Assembly: GCF_008806325.1 (NCBI RefSeq)
Contig: NZ_WACR01000004.1
Coordinates: 62,001-126,000, forward strand
Source of the DNA: Salibacter halophilus
Lineage (GTDB): Bacteria; Bacteroidota; Bacteroidia; Flavobacteriales_G; Salibacteraceae
Direction of reading: 5' to 3'
Length of the DNA: 64,000 nt
In this document: positions 1 to 8,726 of the stretch, one piece after another
Layout of the letters: each line of letters begins with the position of its first letter
Numbering within the stretch: the first letter of the stretch is position 1
Notes under the pieces: generated by a model
What the model was told of the DNA's origin: nothing
Databases searched by the model: none
Seen by the model: the letters and a program-made list of their open reading frames with translations, nothing else
Program-made: the position numbers and the translations under genes

Positions 1-1642
1 GAATATCGAGCAATCGCTTGTTACGTTTACTTGACGGTGAGTCGATACTGTTTAAATCGACCAGTGAGTAAAGTTCTCCGGTTGAATTGACAGAATTACT
101 CCCGATAATGAAAACTGATTCGGGTGGAGCGATTTTATATTCGAGGTCGTAACTGCTCAATCTGCTCATTTGGTTGATGATGGCTTCAGGCTCAATATCT
201 CTGCTGCAAAAAATGACTTCGTTGAGTTTAAACCCTTCAATGATCTCTGGTAGTTGGTGGAGTTTCCCCACGAAATGGTCGTTCGGTTCTGACTGTGAAT
301 TGGGGTTGATCTCAGCGATTACTGCAGTGTTGAGATTGATGTTGTGCAGCATTTTGGTAACACGCTCTATTTCATCTGGCTTGCCGATTACCGCAATGCG
401 TTTAGCAGTTGTTTGACTGAGGCTGTAACCCGGAATTTGAAGGAGGTGATACAGCGATCTGACCAACAGAACAATTCCCAAAGAAGCGAGTCCTCCCATC
501 AGGATGATGGCACGTGAAAAACGGTACGATTCTCCTAAAAGTGAATAGGCGATGAGCACGATTATAGCTCCTGTGGCGACTCCTTTTGCGTTGTTTTTGA
601 GTTTTACGGGTTTGTCGTAACCTCCCGAAAAGTAGTTGCTCACCATCATGATAATGCTAAAAGCAATTGTGGTTGGTAGCACGAGGTCATCGGGATATTG
701 AAAGCCTTTTACATCTTCGTAAAATTGGGTGATGATGTGCAGACTGAGAAAAATCAAAATACCGTCAATAAACGGGACGGTAATGCTGGTCAGGAATCTG
801 CGCAACAGTGAAAGTGCTGCGCGCAGGTAAATCGCGATGTTGATAAAAAAGCTGTAAACTCCGGCAAGCGAGGAAGAGAAATGCTTCTTGGCGAAAATGA
901 TCATCGCTTTGTAAAACACGAAAACGTAATTCAGGCTCCCTTTTTTTGTGCTTTCACCTTTGTAGTGGATAATGCGCGTTTTGGGGTAGTAGTAGTTTTC
1001 GTATCCGCCTAACTTGATACGCCATGAGAGGTCGATGTCTTCACCGTACATGAAGAAAGTTTCGTCCAAAAGCCCCACTTCATCAAGTGTTTTTTTCCTC
1101 ATCAACATGAAAGCCCCGGCCAACACATCAATTTTATGGATCTCATCTTTATCTAAAAAACCGAGGTGGTACCGACCGAACTTCTTCGACTTTGGAAATA
1201 GCGATGACAGTCCAAACATTTTATAAAAAGCGACTTGCGGAGTTGGTAATCCGCGTTTTGATTCCGGTAAAAATCGCCCTTTTCCATCCACCATTTTAAC
1301 GCCCAGTCCACCTGCGTCAGGATGTTCATCCATGAATTGCACCGTTTTGGTGAAAGTGTCTTCTTCTACGAGCGTATCGGGATTTAACAGGAGAACATAT
1401 TCGCCTTTGCTTTCGCGGATAGCTTGATTATTAGCTTTTGAGAACCCTACGTTATCCTTATTGGCGATAAGCTTTATTTCTGGAAATCGCTCTTTCACCA
1501 TTTCTACTGATCCGTCAACCGAATTGTTGTCAACGACAAAAATCTCTGTCTCAATATCTTTTGAAGCCTGAAGCACCGAGATAAGGCACTGCTCCAAAAA
1601 ATACTTGACATTGTAGTTGACGATGATGACGCTCAGCTTCAC
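1..1642 (-). CDS. Family 2 glycosyltransferase with C-terminal membrane and nucleotide-binding-like region (3' part beyond window)
   Basis: The reading frame is open from a GTG at 1642 to the left window edge (547 codons), so the C-terminus is missing. The N-terminus starts VKLSVIIVNYNVKYFLEQC and continues with VVDNNSVDGS, VGFSKANNQ and LLLNPDT, the GT-A fold pattern of family 2 glycosyltransferases. MYGEDIDLSWR is the acceptor/catalytic region. Residues of about 260-400 hold several hydrophobic segments, followed by a soluble part beginning KRIAVIGKPDEIERV, which resembles the Rossmann-like domain before the catalytic part of polyprenyl-phosphate sugar transferases. A role in surface polysaccharide or O-antigen synthesis at the inner membrane is inferred. 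An in-frame TAG two codons upstream fixes the GTG start, which lies 3 bp beyond the recR stop, so the two are probably co-transcribed. Confidence 0.85.
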   Translation of the reverse strand, partial: MKLSVIIVNYNVKYFLEQCLISVLQASKDIETEIFVVDNNSVDGSVEMVKERFPEIKLIANKDNVGFSKANNQAIRESKGEYVLLLNPDTLVEEDTFTKTVQFMDEHPDAGGLGVKMVDGKGRFLPESKRGLPTPQVAFYKMFGLSSLFPKSKKFGRYHLGFLDKDEIHKIDVLAGAFMLMRKKTLDEVGLLDETFFMYGEDIDLSWRIKLGGYENYYYPKTRIIHYKGESTKKGSLNYVFVFYKAMIIFAKKHFSSSLAGVYSFFINIAIYLRAALSLLRRFLTSITVPFIDGILIFLSLHIITQFYEDVKGFQYPDDLVLPTTIAFSIIMMVSNYFSGGYDKPVKLKNNAKGVATGAIIVLIAYSLLGESYRFSRAIILMGGLASLGIVLLVRSLYHLLQIPGYSLSQTTAKRIAVIGKPDEIERVTKMLHNINLNTAVIAEINPNSQSEPNDHFVGKLHQLPEIIEGFKLNEVIFCSRDIEPEAIINQMSRLSSYDLEYKIAPPESVFIIGSNSVNSTGELYSLVDLNSIDSPSSKRNKRLLDI

Positions 1643-1645
1643 AGG

Positions 1646-2269
1646 CTATTCTTTTCGGGAGATTGAGGATTCGTAAGGCATTCGGTTTACAATCGAGCGG
1701 CCTAGCGTCACTTCATCAGTGTACTCGAGCTCGTCACCGATGGCCACACCACGTGCAATTGTGGAAACATTAACGCTAAAAGGCTGCAGTTTCTTGTACA
1801 GGTAAAAATTGGTTGAATCACCTTCCATCGTGGTGCTCAAAGCCAGCACGATTTCTTCGGTTTCACCGTTTTGTGCTCTCGTGAGTAAATTGTCAATATT
1901 CAGATCACCCGGACCAATTCCATCCATCGGAGAGATGTGTCCGCCCAGTACATGATAGAGTCCATCGTATTGCTGTGTATTTTCAATCGCCAGTACATCG
2001 CGGAGATCTTCAACCACACAAATAACAGATCGGTTTCTGCGTGAGCTGGAGCAGATATCGCATATTTCTCTGTCGCTGATATTTCCACACTCCTTGCAGA
2101 AAGTCACATTTTCCTTCAATTTACTAAACGCCCTGCTGAAAGCCTCTACTTCTTCCTTCTCTCTACCCAGCATGTGAACAGCCAGCCTGAGAGCCGTCTT
2201 CTTCCCGATGCCGGGTAACGTGTTGAATTGCTCAACGGCCTCCATCAAATATTTTGAAGGTAATTCCAT
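1646..2269 (-). CDS. recR: Recombination mediator protein RecR
   Basis: This 207-residue protein has the normal RecR length and domain order. A helix-hairpin-helix lies near residues 18-30 (LPGIGKKTALRLA), a four-cysteine zinc finger uses C58, C61, C70 and C73, and a Toprim segment starts at VICVVEDLRDVLAIE. Known RecR works with RecF/RecO to load RecA on gapped single-stranded DNA, in the cytoplasm. The ATG at 2267-2269 is the only start consistent with the family. The glycosyltransferase follows 3 bp downstream. The divergent symporter gene starts within 70 bp, so the two promoters share a very short region. Confidence 0.96.
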   Translation of the reverse strand: MELPSKYLMEAVEQFNTLPGIGKKTALRLAVHMLGREKEEVEAFSRAFSKLKENVTFCKECGNISDREICDICSSSRRNRSVICVVEDLRDVLAIENTQQYDGLYHVLGGHISPMDGIGPGDLNIDNLLTRAQNGETEEIVLALSTTMEGDSTNFYLYKKLQPFSVNVSTIARGVAIGDELEYTDEVTLGRSIVNRMPYESSISRKE

Positions 2270-2335
2270 GCGTCAAAAATAGAACTGATTCTATACATGA
2301 CAACTGTTTCCTTAAAATGCATTTCTTTTGCCGCC

Positions 2336-3787
2336 ATGTCACCGTACGTAGTCATTGCATTACTGGCAGGATATTTTGGTGTCTTGCTGCTCATTTCTCA
2401 CTTCACGGGAGAGGATTCCAATGATGCTTTTTTCATCGGGAAACGCAGTTCGCCCTGGTACGTGGTGGCTTTTGGCATGATCGGAGCCAGTTTGTCGGGT
2501 GTGACTTTTATCTCTGTTCCCGGCTGGGTGGGGGATAGCCAGTTTTCCTACATGCAGATGGTACTCGGTTATTTACCGGGCTATTTGGTAGTTGCTCTGG
2601 TGTTGATGCCACTTTATTACCGACTCAATCTCACTTCGATTTATACGTACTTGCGTGATCGTTTTGGTCAGAACGCTTACAAAGCAGGAGCTTCGTTCTT
2701 CTTGCTGTCTCGTGTGGTTGGTGCGTCATTCCGTCTTTACCTTGTGGCAATCGTACTGCAGTATGCGGTTTTTGAGAAAATGGGTTTTGATGTACCGTTT
2801 GTCGTACCGGTGATTATCACGATTTTGCTCATTTGGCTTTATACTCGCAAAGGCGGAATCAAAACTATTATTTGGACTGATACATTGCAGACGACTTTCA
2901 TGTTGCTGGCGGTAATTGTGAGTATCGCGATGATCGCGCGTTATTTTGGTGATGGGTTTGGTGATCTGACCAATAGAATAGTGGAGAGTGACTACTCGCA
3001 GATTTTCTTCTTTGAACTCAACGACAGCCGTAATTTCTTTAAGAACTTTTTAGGAGGTGCATTTATCACGATTGTGATGACTGGTTTGGATCAGGACATG
3101 ATGCAGAAAAACCTGAGTTGTAAAAATATTGGCGAAGCGAAAAAGAATATGTTGTGGTTTAGTGTCACACTGGTTTTTGTGAATCTATTGTTTTTATCGC
3201 TGGGAGCATTGTTGTTTATGTATGCCGGAGAGAAAGGCATTACGATTCCCCAGCAGGCAGATGAATTATTCCCGATGATCGCGATGGATGGTTACCTCGG
3301 TTACGCGGTGGCGTTGTTCTTTATTTTGGGGCTTATAGCCGCGGCTTACTCCAGTGCTGATTCGGCTCTGACTGCTTTAACGACCTCCTTTTGTGTGGAT
3401 ATACTCGATATTGAGAAATACGAAAAACCTAAGCGGAATGCGATTCGCAAAAAGGTTCACATCGGTGTTTCGGTAGTCCTTGTGATTGTTATTGTAGCGT
3501 TCAGAGCCATCAATAACGAGAGTGTGATCAGCGAACTCTTTACCGCTGCAGGCTTTACTTATGGTCCGCTCCTCGGACTTTATGCTTTTGGTTTGTTCTC
3601 AAAGTGGCACATCAAAGATCGCTGGGTGTGGCCTGTTTTAATTGCAGCACCAATCCTGAGTTATGTGGTTAAAGCCAACGCCAAAGAGTGGTTTAACGGC
3701 TATGAAGTTGGTTTTGAGGTTGTGATCATAAATGGGTTGTTAACATTCATCGGGTTGATGTTGATTAAAAGTGTAAAGAAAAATTAG
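2336..3787 (+). CDS. Sodium:solute symporter (SSS family)
   Basis: The protein is strongly hydrophobic with about 13 predicted membrane helices and the SSS pattern: an N-terminal helix, then DAFFIGKRSSPWYVVAFGMIGASLSG, the GLDQDMMQKNLSCK loop and AAAYSSADSALTALTT, where Ser/Thr residues of the sodium site lie in the family. It should import an organic solute with Na+ across the inner membrane; the substrate (sugar, amino acid or carboxylate) cannot be read from sequence. The frame opens at 2297, but the first 13 residues look non-homologous, so the second Met (MSPYVVIALLAGYFG) is chosen. It is monocistronic, divergent from recR. Confidence 0.9.
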   Translation: MSPYVVIALLAGYFGVLLLISHFTGEDSNDAFFIGKRSSPWYVVAFGMIGASLSGVTFISVPGWVGDSQFSYMQMVLGYLPGYLVVALVLMPLYYRLNLTSIYTYLRDRFGQNAYKAGASFFLLSRVVGASFRLYLVAIVLQYAVFEKMGFDVPFVVPVIITILLIWLYTRKGGIKTIIWTDTLQTTFMLLAVIVSIAMIARYFGDGFGDLTNRIVESDYSQIFFFELNDSRNFFKNFLGGAFITIVMTGLDQDMMQKNLSCKNIGEAKKNMLWFSVTLVFVNLLFLSLGALLFMYAGEKGITIPQQADELFPMIAMDGYLGYAVALFFILGLIAAAYSSADSALTALTTSFCVDILDIEKYEKPKRNAIRKKVHIGVSVVLVIVIVAFRAINNESVISELFTAAGFTYGPLLGLYAFGLFSKWHIKDRWVWPVLIAAPILSYVVKANAKEWFNGYEVGFEVVIINGLLTFIGLMLIKSVKKN

Positions 3788-3842
3788 CATCGTATTTTCC
3801 TAAATCCATAAATTAGCCGAACTTTAATCAAAGAAGAACACT

Positions 3843-4625
3843 ATGAATTACAGAATACTATTTCTCTTCGTTGCAATTTACATTTTGAGCATATTAACTG
3901 CTGTAACAATAATGTCCAATTCATCTGGGCCAACACAAGATTATACAGGTGCTCCTGGAAGTGCCGGTAATTGTAGTAATTGCCATAGCGGACTAGCTAA
4001 TAATTCAGGTGTGAGTCTGGATGGTTTACCGGGTAATGGTTACGAACTTGGCCAAACATACACACTCACTTTGAGCATTGATAATCCAACTTCAACAAAC
4101 GGATTTCAGCTCATCGGGTTAGATGGCAATAATGCACAGGCCGGTAGTTTTTCTTCTGGTACGGGATCGAAACTCCAACCGATTGGAGGACGCAGTTATA
4201 TCGAGCACAGTTCACCTTCATCAACAGGAGAATGGCAGTTTGACTGGACAGCTCCGAGCCAGGACGTGGGAACAGTAACGTTTTATGCTTCTACTAACGC
4301 TGCTGACGGTGGCGGAACAGCGAACAATGCAGATGAAGTTTATTACGATTCTTTTGAATTGCAACCGTCAACTGCTACGGGCTTAGCCGAATTTACTTCA
4401 GAGGATTTCGAGATTTTCCCTAATCCGGTTAAAGACTATATCAATGTGAATGGAACCTATTCAAATCAGGTAAAGCGAGCTAACATTTACACGATGGGAG
4501 GAAAATTCGTAAAAGCGGTTGTACTCAATTCTGGAAGAGTCGATGTTTCAGATTTGCCGGGTGGCGTTTTCATTTTTCACCCTGAAGGAACAAAGTGGAC
4601 CAAGACTTTTGTGAAGAGTGAGTAA
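3843..4625 (+). CDS. Secreted T9SS type A protein with CxxCH motif (choice-of-anchor V/Reeler-like)
   Basis: The 260-residue precursor has a signal peptide-like N-terminus (residues 1-24). A small cysteine motif follows, C44-S-N-C47-H48, inside GAPGSAGNCSNCHSG. The middle (about 60-175) is a beta-sandwich of the type seen in choice-of-anchor V proteins of Bacteroidota. The C-terminus, from about residue 190, is a T9SS type A sorting domain (IFPNPVKDYINV ... GGVFIFHPEG ... TFVKSE). The CxxCH could bind a single haem c, but one isolated copy is not proof. The product is expected on the cell surface or outside the cell. There is no operon partner. Confidence 0.8.
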   Translation: MNYRILFLFVAIYILSILTAVTIMSNSSGPTQDYTGAPGSAGNCSNCHSGLANNSGVSLDGLPGNGYELGQTYTLTLSIDNPTSTNGFQLIGLDGNNAQAGSFSSGTGSKLQPIGGRSYIEHSSPSSTGEWQFDWTAPSQDVGTVTFYASTNAADGGGTANNADEVYYDSFELQPSTATGLAEFTSEDFEIFPNPVKDYINVNGTYSNQVKRANIYTMGGKFVKAVVLNSGRVDVSDLPGGVFIFHPEGTKWTKTFVKSE

Positions 4626-5296
4626 GGTTGATTAGGTTCAATCTGAATTGTTCTTTTTGGCTATTTATGTTCTTATTTTGATATCTGTTTTTTCTTGATA
4701 AATAAGAAACAAAAAATCAAGTCTCATCAGAGGTGATTTTTCTCCGCGTCCGCTTCGAAAACCGTAGTCGGATTGTGTGCTTCGCGCTTTGTTCATTGCT
4801 ATAATAGCTTCGTTTAGTGTATTGATGAACTTCGTGTAGAGATTATCTTTTTGGTTATCGTCTCGTTGTATTACGCTACGGAACGCGACTCCGCACATCC
4901 GCTACTTATCACTGACTGATTAGACGGGACCTACGTATTTGAATCTGGGTTAATTGTATAGTAAAGGATCGCTTGTTTTTTTGGAGACGAGAAGCTAATC
5001 TAGCTGTTATACGAAATCAAAACTACGAGCTTAAAGGCCTCGGGAACTGATGCGTAGAATTTCAGCAGAGTGAGCGTACATTTTTGCTGTGCCTGAGCTC
5101 AGCCTTCGTGTTTTTCCTCAAGAAAAATACGCTAAAGGCGTTTGCGAGTTCAGTAAAAATAGCAATCGACTGCTAGAAATTCGAGCGATGTTTCCGTGAG
5201 CCTTGATTTTTACGTCCTTTTGCATCAAGGCAAAAGGACAACCCAAATTACTCTTTGATTATAATATCATCAATCTTTTTGATGAAAGGAAAAACT
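4626..5296. other. Non-coding interval holding a MITE-like element
   Basis: This 670-bp gap between two convergent genes shows no credible coding frame; the 77-codon minus frame at 4665-4898 lacks any domain character. Most of the gap is taken up by an element with inverted ends, annotated separately. Confidence 0.6.
4688..5238. repeat. Imperfect terminal inverted repeats bounding a ~550-bp non-coding element
   Basis: The left end (4688-4726) reads CTTGAT, a short hairpin, then AAAATCAAG followed by tCTCA. The right end (5195-5238), read on the minus strand, has the same order: CCTTGAT, AAGG, AAAATCAAG, gCTCAC. Each end carries a small stem-loop: TTTCTT/AAGAAA on the left, and TCCTTTTG at 5215-5222 pairing with CAAAAGGA at 5231-5238 on the right. 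The interior is non-coding. I recall similar CTTGAT...AAATCAAG blocks in other Bacteroidota intergenic regions; that is recollection, not a search. No clear target-site duplication was found. Confidence 0.5.
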
Positions 5297-6019
5297 TCAC
5301 AACTCAGCACGCAACTTCTTGACTTCTTCACGCACGTGAAAAGCGAATTTATCAACCTGATTAATTTCCCAGTCGTCAGGGTAAACCGGCTGACCGATGT
5401 TGACGAAGATCGTTCCCGGGTTGATTTCGAACTTCTTTGCGGGGATACACTCGCGTGCTCCTTTTATCGCGATGGGAATAATCGGTATGTTGTTTTGAAG
5501 TGCGAGTCTGAAAGTGCCGCGTTTGAAAACGCCCATTTCTCCGGTACGTGTACGTGTACCTTCTGGAAACGAAAGGATATTTTTTCCTTTTTTGATTTCA
5601 TCTCCTGCTCGTTTTAAACTCTGTTGAGCTTTACTTCTGTCGCTTCGGTTGATGAAGACCATTCCAACAAGCTGCATGTACCAGCCCATAAAAGGAATAT
5701 TTTTCAACTCGCGTTTGGCCAGGAAAAAGAGAGCACGGGGAGTACTTAGAAAAAGTGCCGGAATATCGAGGTTCGATTCATGGTTGGAGACATAAATACG
5801 AGTCGTTTCCCAGTAAAAAGATTTTGGGTGCGGATCGCGAATCACGAGTTTTATGCCCAGTGTTTTAAAGATGAGGTTGGACCATATATATGAAGCCCAC
5901 TTTACAGCTTTCTCCTTCCCGAAAAGCAAAAACACGACTCCCAGCGTTGCGCTAATAACAGTGTAGATGGCTATTAAGAAAACCTGAAAGCCGTTGAATA
6001 TTTTTTTCAAAAACGTCAC
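5297..6019 (-). CDS. plsC: 1-acyl-sn-glycerol-3-phosphate acyltransferase (PlsC family)
   Basis: The 240-residue protein has an N-terminal hydrophobic segment (about 10-33). The acyltransferase motifs are in order: H80-ESNL-D85 (the HX4D catalytic dyad), FINRSDRSKA, and FPEGTRTRTG at about 151-160, then VPI-like IIPIAIKGA. It should acylate lysophosphatidic acid to phosphatidic acid at the cytoplasmic face of the inner membrane. Length and spacing match the family. It is divergent from the DUF2007 gene, and its stop (TGA at 5297) lies just beyond the inverted-repeat element. Confidence 0.92.
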   Translation of the reverse strand: MTFLKKIFNGFQVFLIAIYTVISATLGVVFLLFGKEKAVKWASYIWSNLIFKTLGIKLVIRDPHPKSFYWETTRIYVSNHESNLDIPALFLSTPRALFFLAKRELKNIPFMGWYMQLVGMVFINRSDRSKAQQSLKRAGDEIKKGKNILSFPEGTRTRTGEMGVFKRGTFRLALQNNIPIIPIAIKGARECIPAKKFEINPGTIFVNIGQPVYPDDWEINQVDKFAFHVREEVKKLRAEL

Positions 6020-6102
6020 TCAGCACTAATTGTTTAAATTGTGAAAGGATGCAAAATTCCAACAATTTTAGTATTTTCCATTCACCTAAAGGTACAATTG
6101 TT

Positions 6103-6411
6103 ATGAAGATGCTCGAAGTTGCCCGGTTTCATTATGTTCACGAGTCCTATGGTTTGTGCGGTTTGCTCGACAGTGAGGAAGTTCCTTATCACATTGAAAA
6201 CGAGTACACACTGAGCGTTCATCCGTTTTTGTCAAATGCAGTTGGCGGAGTCATCGTAAAAGTTCCGCAGGCATTTGAAGAACAGGTGAAAGAAGTGCTC
6301 AAAACTCGTGGTCAGAGCCAGTTACACCTCTTGCCTGACGACTCCCCGGAAGCTGATGACAGTCGGGGAGAAGGGTTGTTGCGCTACATCGCACGCAAAT
6401 TGGGATTCTAA
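6103..6411 (+). CDS. DUF2007-like putative signal-transducing protein
   Basis: This small acidic cytoplasmic protein carries the DUF2007 pattern: EVARFHYVHESYGLCGLLDSEEVP, then HPFLSNAVGGVIVKVP and a final helix (EEQVKEVL). In this family the fold is a small ferredoxin-like domain of unknown role. The frame opens at an ATG at 6049, but those first 18 residues look non-homologous; the family normally begins close to MKMLEVARF, so 6103 is preferred. A GGTCAGAGCC motif copy lies inside the gene (6310) and another directly after the stop (6414). Confidence 0.7.
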   Translation: MKMLEVARFHYVHESYGLCGLLDSEEVPYHIENEYTLSVHPFLSNAVGGVIVKVPQAFEEQVKEVLKTRGQSQLHLLPDDSPEADDSRGEGLLRYIARKLGF

Positions 6412-6462
6412 CCGGATCTGACCGTAAACTGAAAATTTAACCGAGGGAAACGCTCAAATTTG

Positions 6463-6493
6463 TTTGCAGTAGCCATTGAAAAGCCTATTTTTG
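6463..6493 (+). promoter_or_regulatory. Bacteroidota-type promoter upstream of sucD
   Basis: TTTG at 6463-6466 and TATTTTTG at 6486-6493 are 19 bp apart, matching the TTTG / TAnnTTTG consensus of the Bacteroidota primary sigma factor. Transcription would start near 6500, giving a leader of about 35 nt before the sucD ATG at 6537. Confidence 0.7.
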
Positions 6494-6536
6494 ACCGTCC
6501 ATTTTAGCTTTTAAAATTCAAACAATCTATCAAAGA

Positions 6537-7406
6537 ATGAGCGTTTTAGTCAATAAAGATTCAAAAGTTATAGTTCAGGGTTTCACTGGAAGTGAAGGTA
6601 CTTTTCACGCTGAACAAATGATCGAATACGGAACGAATGTAGTAGGTGGTGTAACACCGGGTAAAGGTGGTCAAAAGCACCTCGACAAGCCTGTTTTCAA
6701 CACTGTATCTGATGCAGTTAAGGAAACCGGAGCAGACGTTTCAATCATCTTTGTTCCACCGGCATTTGCCGCTGATGCGATCATGGAAGCAGCTGAAGGA
6801 GGTATCAAAGTAATTGTGACAATTACTGAAGGTATTCCGGTGAACGACATGGTAAAAGTAAAAGAATATATCAGCGATAAAGGTTGTACGCTAATCGGAC
6901 CTAATTGTCCGGGTGTTATCACAGCTGAAGAAGCAAAAGTTGGTATCATGCCCGGCTTTATCTTCAAGAAAGGTACTGTTGGAATCGTTTCTAAATCAGG
7001 TACGCTTACTTACGAAGCTGTTGATCAAACGACAAAAGCTGGTTTGGGACAAACAACAGCTATCGGTATTGGTGGCGACCCGATCATCGGTACTACAACG
7101 CTTGAAGCAATCAAGCTTCTAATGGCTGATGATGAAACAAAAGGAATTATCATGATCGGTGAGATCGGTGGTCAGCTAGAAGTTGAAGCTGCTCGCTGGA
7201 TCAAAGAAAACGGTACAAAGCCTGTAGTTGGATTCATCGCTGGTGAAACTGCTCCTAAAGGAAGAACAATGGGCCATGCCGGTGCAATTGTTTCAGGAGA
7301 AGAAGAATCTGCACAAGCGAAAAAACGCATCATGAAAGAATGCGGAATTCACGTTGTTGATTCTCCTGCAGAAATAGGAAAAACAATGGCTGAAGCGCTT
7401 AAGTAA
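6537..7406 (+). CDS. sucD: Succinate-CoA ligase (ADP-forming) subunit alpha
   Basis: At 289 residues this matches SucD length. The CoA-binding Rossmann part contains [17 protein letters not shown] and [15 protein letters not shown]. The ligase part has [22 protein letters not shown] and the phosphohistidine loop [13 protein letters not shown] with H247, equivalent to the phosphorylated histidine of the E. coli enzyme. It converts succinyl-CoA to succinate with substrate-level phosphorylation in the TCA cycle. The beta subunit gene sucC is not adjacent; separate sucC and sucD loci are common in this phylum. A good promoter precedes it and a strong terminator follows. Confidence 0.97.
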   Translation: MSVLVNKDSKVIVQGFTGSEGTFHAEQMIEYGTNVVGGVTPGKGGQKHLDKPVFNTVSDAVKETGADVSIIFVPPAFAADAIMEAAEGGIKVIVTITEGIPVNDMVKVKEYISDKGCTLIGPNCPGVITAEEAKVGIMPGFIFKKGTVGIVSKSGTLTYEAVDQTTKAGLGQTTAIGIGGDPIIGTTTLEAIKLLMADDETKGIIMIGEIGGQLEVEAARWIKENGTKPVVGFIAGETAPKGRTMGHAGAIVSGEEESAQAKKRIMKECGIHVVDSPAEIGKTMAEALK

Positions 7407-7435
7407 GCTTTAGCTCAATCATATTTATTTAAGAA

Positions 7436-7464
7436 AGCCGTCTCATATTGAGGCGGCTTTTTTG
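7436..7464 (+). terminator. Rho-independent terminator of sucD
   Basis: An 11-bp stem (7436-7446 with 7450-7460, one G-T wobble) closes a 3-nt loop and is followed by a T-rich tract. Confidence 0.9.
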
Positions 7465-7478
7465 TTTTTTACGATTAT

Positions 7479-7910
7479 TCAACTTTCAGCCTTTTTCTTA
7501 ATCGCCCTGTTCATTAGAATAAAGTTGTTTCGGGTTTCTTCGCCAATCTTGTTGAGGATCATTCCTGATAGTATTCCTGAAAAACGCTCTCCGTGAATCA
7601 GTTTGGTGCTTTTATCATCGATTCTTTCGATGTGAAAGAAATGGTGTCCGTCAAACAATCCTTTAAACCAAAGTGAACCCAGCCATTCAAAAGCTTTTCC
7701 TTTATCAGCTCTCATTACTTTGGGCTTAAAGGTCATTTTACTGTCTCCGTTTATCATGGTGTTGATGAGGCTCTCTCCTTTTACAGGTTTTCCTTCAGAC
7801 TTTACGATGAATGGATTCCAGTTTTCGTAATCCTCGAGATTTGTAATGATGTCATAGACTTTATTCTCGTTTGCCTGAATGATCACTTCGGTTATTATTT
7901 CCTTTTTCAT
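7479..7910 (-). CDS. SRPBCC (START/polyketide-cyclase-like) family protein
   Basis: The 143-residue protein has the SRPBCC layout: N-terminal strand EIITEVIIQANENKVYDIITNLEDYENWNPF, a beta-rich centre (FEWLGSLWFKGLFDGHHFFHIE) and a long C-terminal helix (LNKIGEETRNNFILMNRAIKKKAES). Such proteins form a hydrophobic ligand cavity and are often called SRPBCC domain-containing or polyketide cyclase-like; the ligand is unknown. It stands alone on the minus strand, convergent with sucD, whose terminator separates the two. Confidence 0.8.
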   Translation of the reverse strand: MKKEIITEVIIQANENKVYDIITNLEDYENWNPFIVKSEGKPVKGESLINTMINGDSKMTFKPKVMRADKGKAFEWLGSLWFKGLFDGHHFFHIERIDDKSTKLIHGERFSGILSGMILNKIGEETRNNFILMNRAIKKKAES

Positions 7911-8031
7911 TTGACTTTGTTTTGTGCAGACAAAAGTAGCGGCAGGAGTGGGTTTTGGTCATTAACTTATGTAAAGGAATCAACCTGGTTTTAGATTTAT
8001 TGAATGATCAGAGGTTGTTTTGAGCTAGATA

Positions 8032-8613
8032 CTAATTGCCCGATTCAATTAATCGTTTTCTGATTCTGCTCAGTGAAACAGGAGTGATGCCGAGGTAGGA
8101 CGCGATAATGTGATGCGGAATACGCAAAAACAGATCGCTGTTGTGTTGAGCAAATTTTTTATAGCGTTGCTCAGGCGATTCTAATATGAATGAAGATAAA
8201 ATTCGCTGAGCATTGATGAAACGCTGTTCAGCGATCTTGCGAACGAGAATATTGATTTTTGGAATGCGTTCGTACAATTCTTCGAGTTTGTCTTTTTTCA
8301 GAACCAGAAGTTCACAATCTTCCATTGATTCCAGGTTTTGATTACCGGGAGCACCTTCCAGGAAGCTCTGAAAGCATGTAGAGAAGAGATGTTCGCGAAA
8401 GATATAAGCTGTAATATGTTCTCCGTCCTTGTTGTAGTAGAGTCTGAGCAAACCGCTATTGATAAAGTACAATTCATCAGCTATTTCTGATTCGTGCACA
8501 AGGGTGAAATTGCGTGGCACTTCTCTATAGATAAAAGCATTTTCAAACTCCTTTTTCTCAGAATCAGTTAGACTGACAAATTGCTCAACAAGGGAATGGA
8601 GTTTTTGAAACAT
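8032..8613 (-). CDS. Crp/Fnr family transcriptional regulator
   Basis: The 193-residue protein has an N-terminal cyclic-nucleotide-binding-like beta-roll (IADELYFINSGLLRLYYNKDGEHITAYIF; ESMEDCELLVL) and a C-terminal helix-turn-helix: PHHIIASYLGITPVSLSRIRKRL. The usual cAMP-contacting RxS signature is not evident, and many Bacteroidota members of this class probably bind no cAMP. It lies downstream of the PLP enzyme gene but is separated from it by a terminator, so it is probably its own unit. Confidence 0.85.
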   Translation of the reverse strand: MFQKLHSLVEQFVSLTDSEKKEFENAFIYREVPRNFTLVHESEIADELYFINSGLLRLYYNKDGEHITAYIFREHLFSTCFQSFLEGAPGNQNLESMEDCELLVLKKDKLEELYERIPKINILVRKIAEQRFINAQRILSSFILESPEQRYKKFAQHNSDLFLRIPHHIIASYLGITPVSLSRIRKRLIESGN

Positions 8614-8671
8614 TGGGTCGTTATCTATTGAACCAAATTATATATTCTAATCGAATTTTTATTTAAAAACT

Positions 8672-8700
8672 AAAAAACCGCCCTGTGTCCACAAGGCGGC
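8672..8700 (-). terminator. Terminator of the PLP enzyme gene
   Basis: On the minus strand, CCGCC (8699-8695) pairs with GGCGG (8682-8678) around an inner TGTG/CACA pairing, followed by six T. A GGTCAGAACC motif copy (8705-8714) sits 5 bp before the stem. Confidence 0.85.
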
Positions 8701-8726
8701 TTTCGGTTCTGACCGTGAATGATTTT

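Noticed and set aside
4665-4898. 77-codon minus-strand frame
   Set aside because: It lies in the MITE-like element, has no domain character, and its composition resembles translated non-coding DNA.
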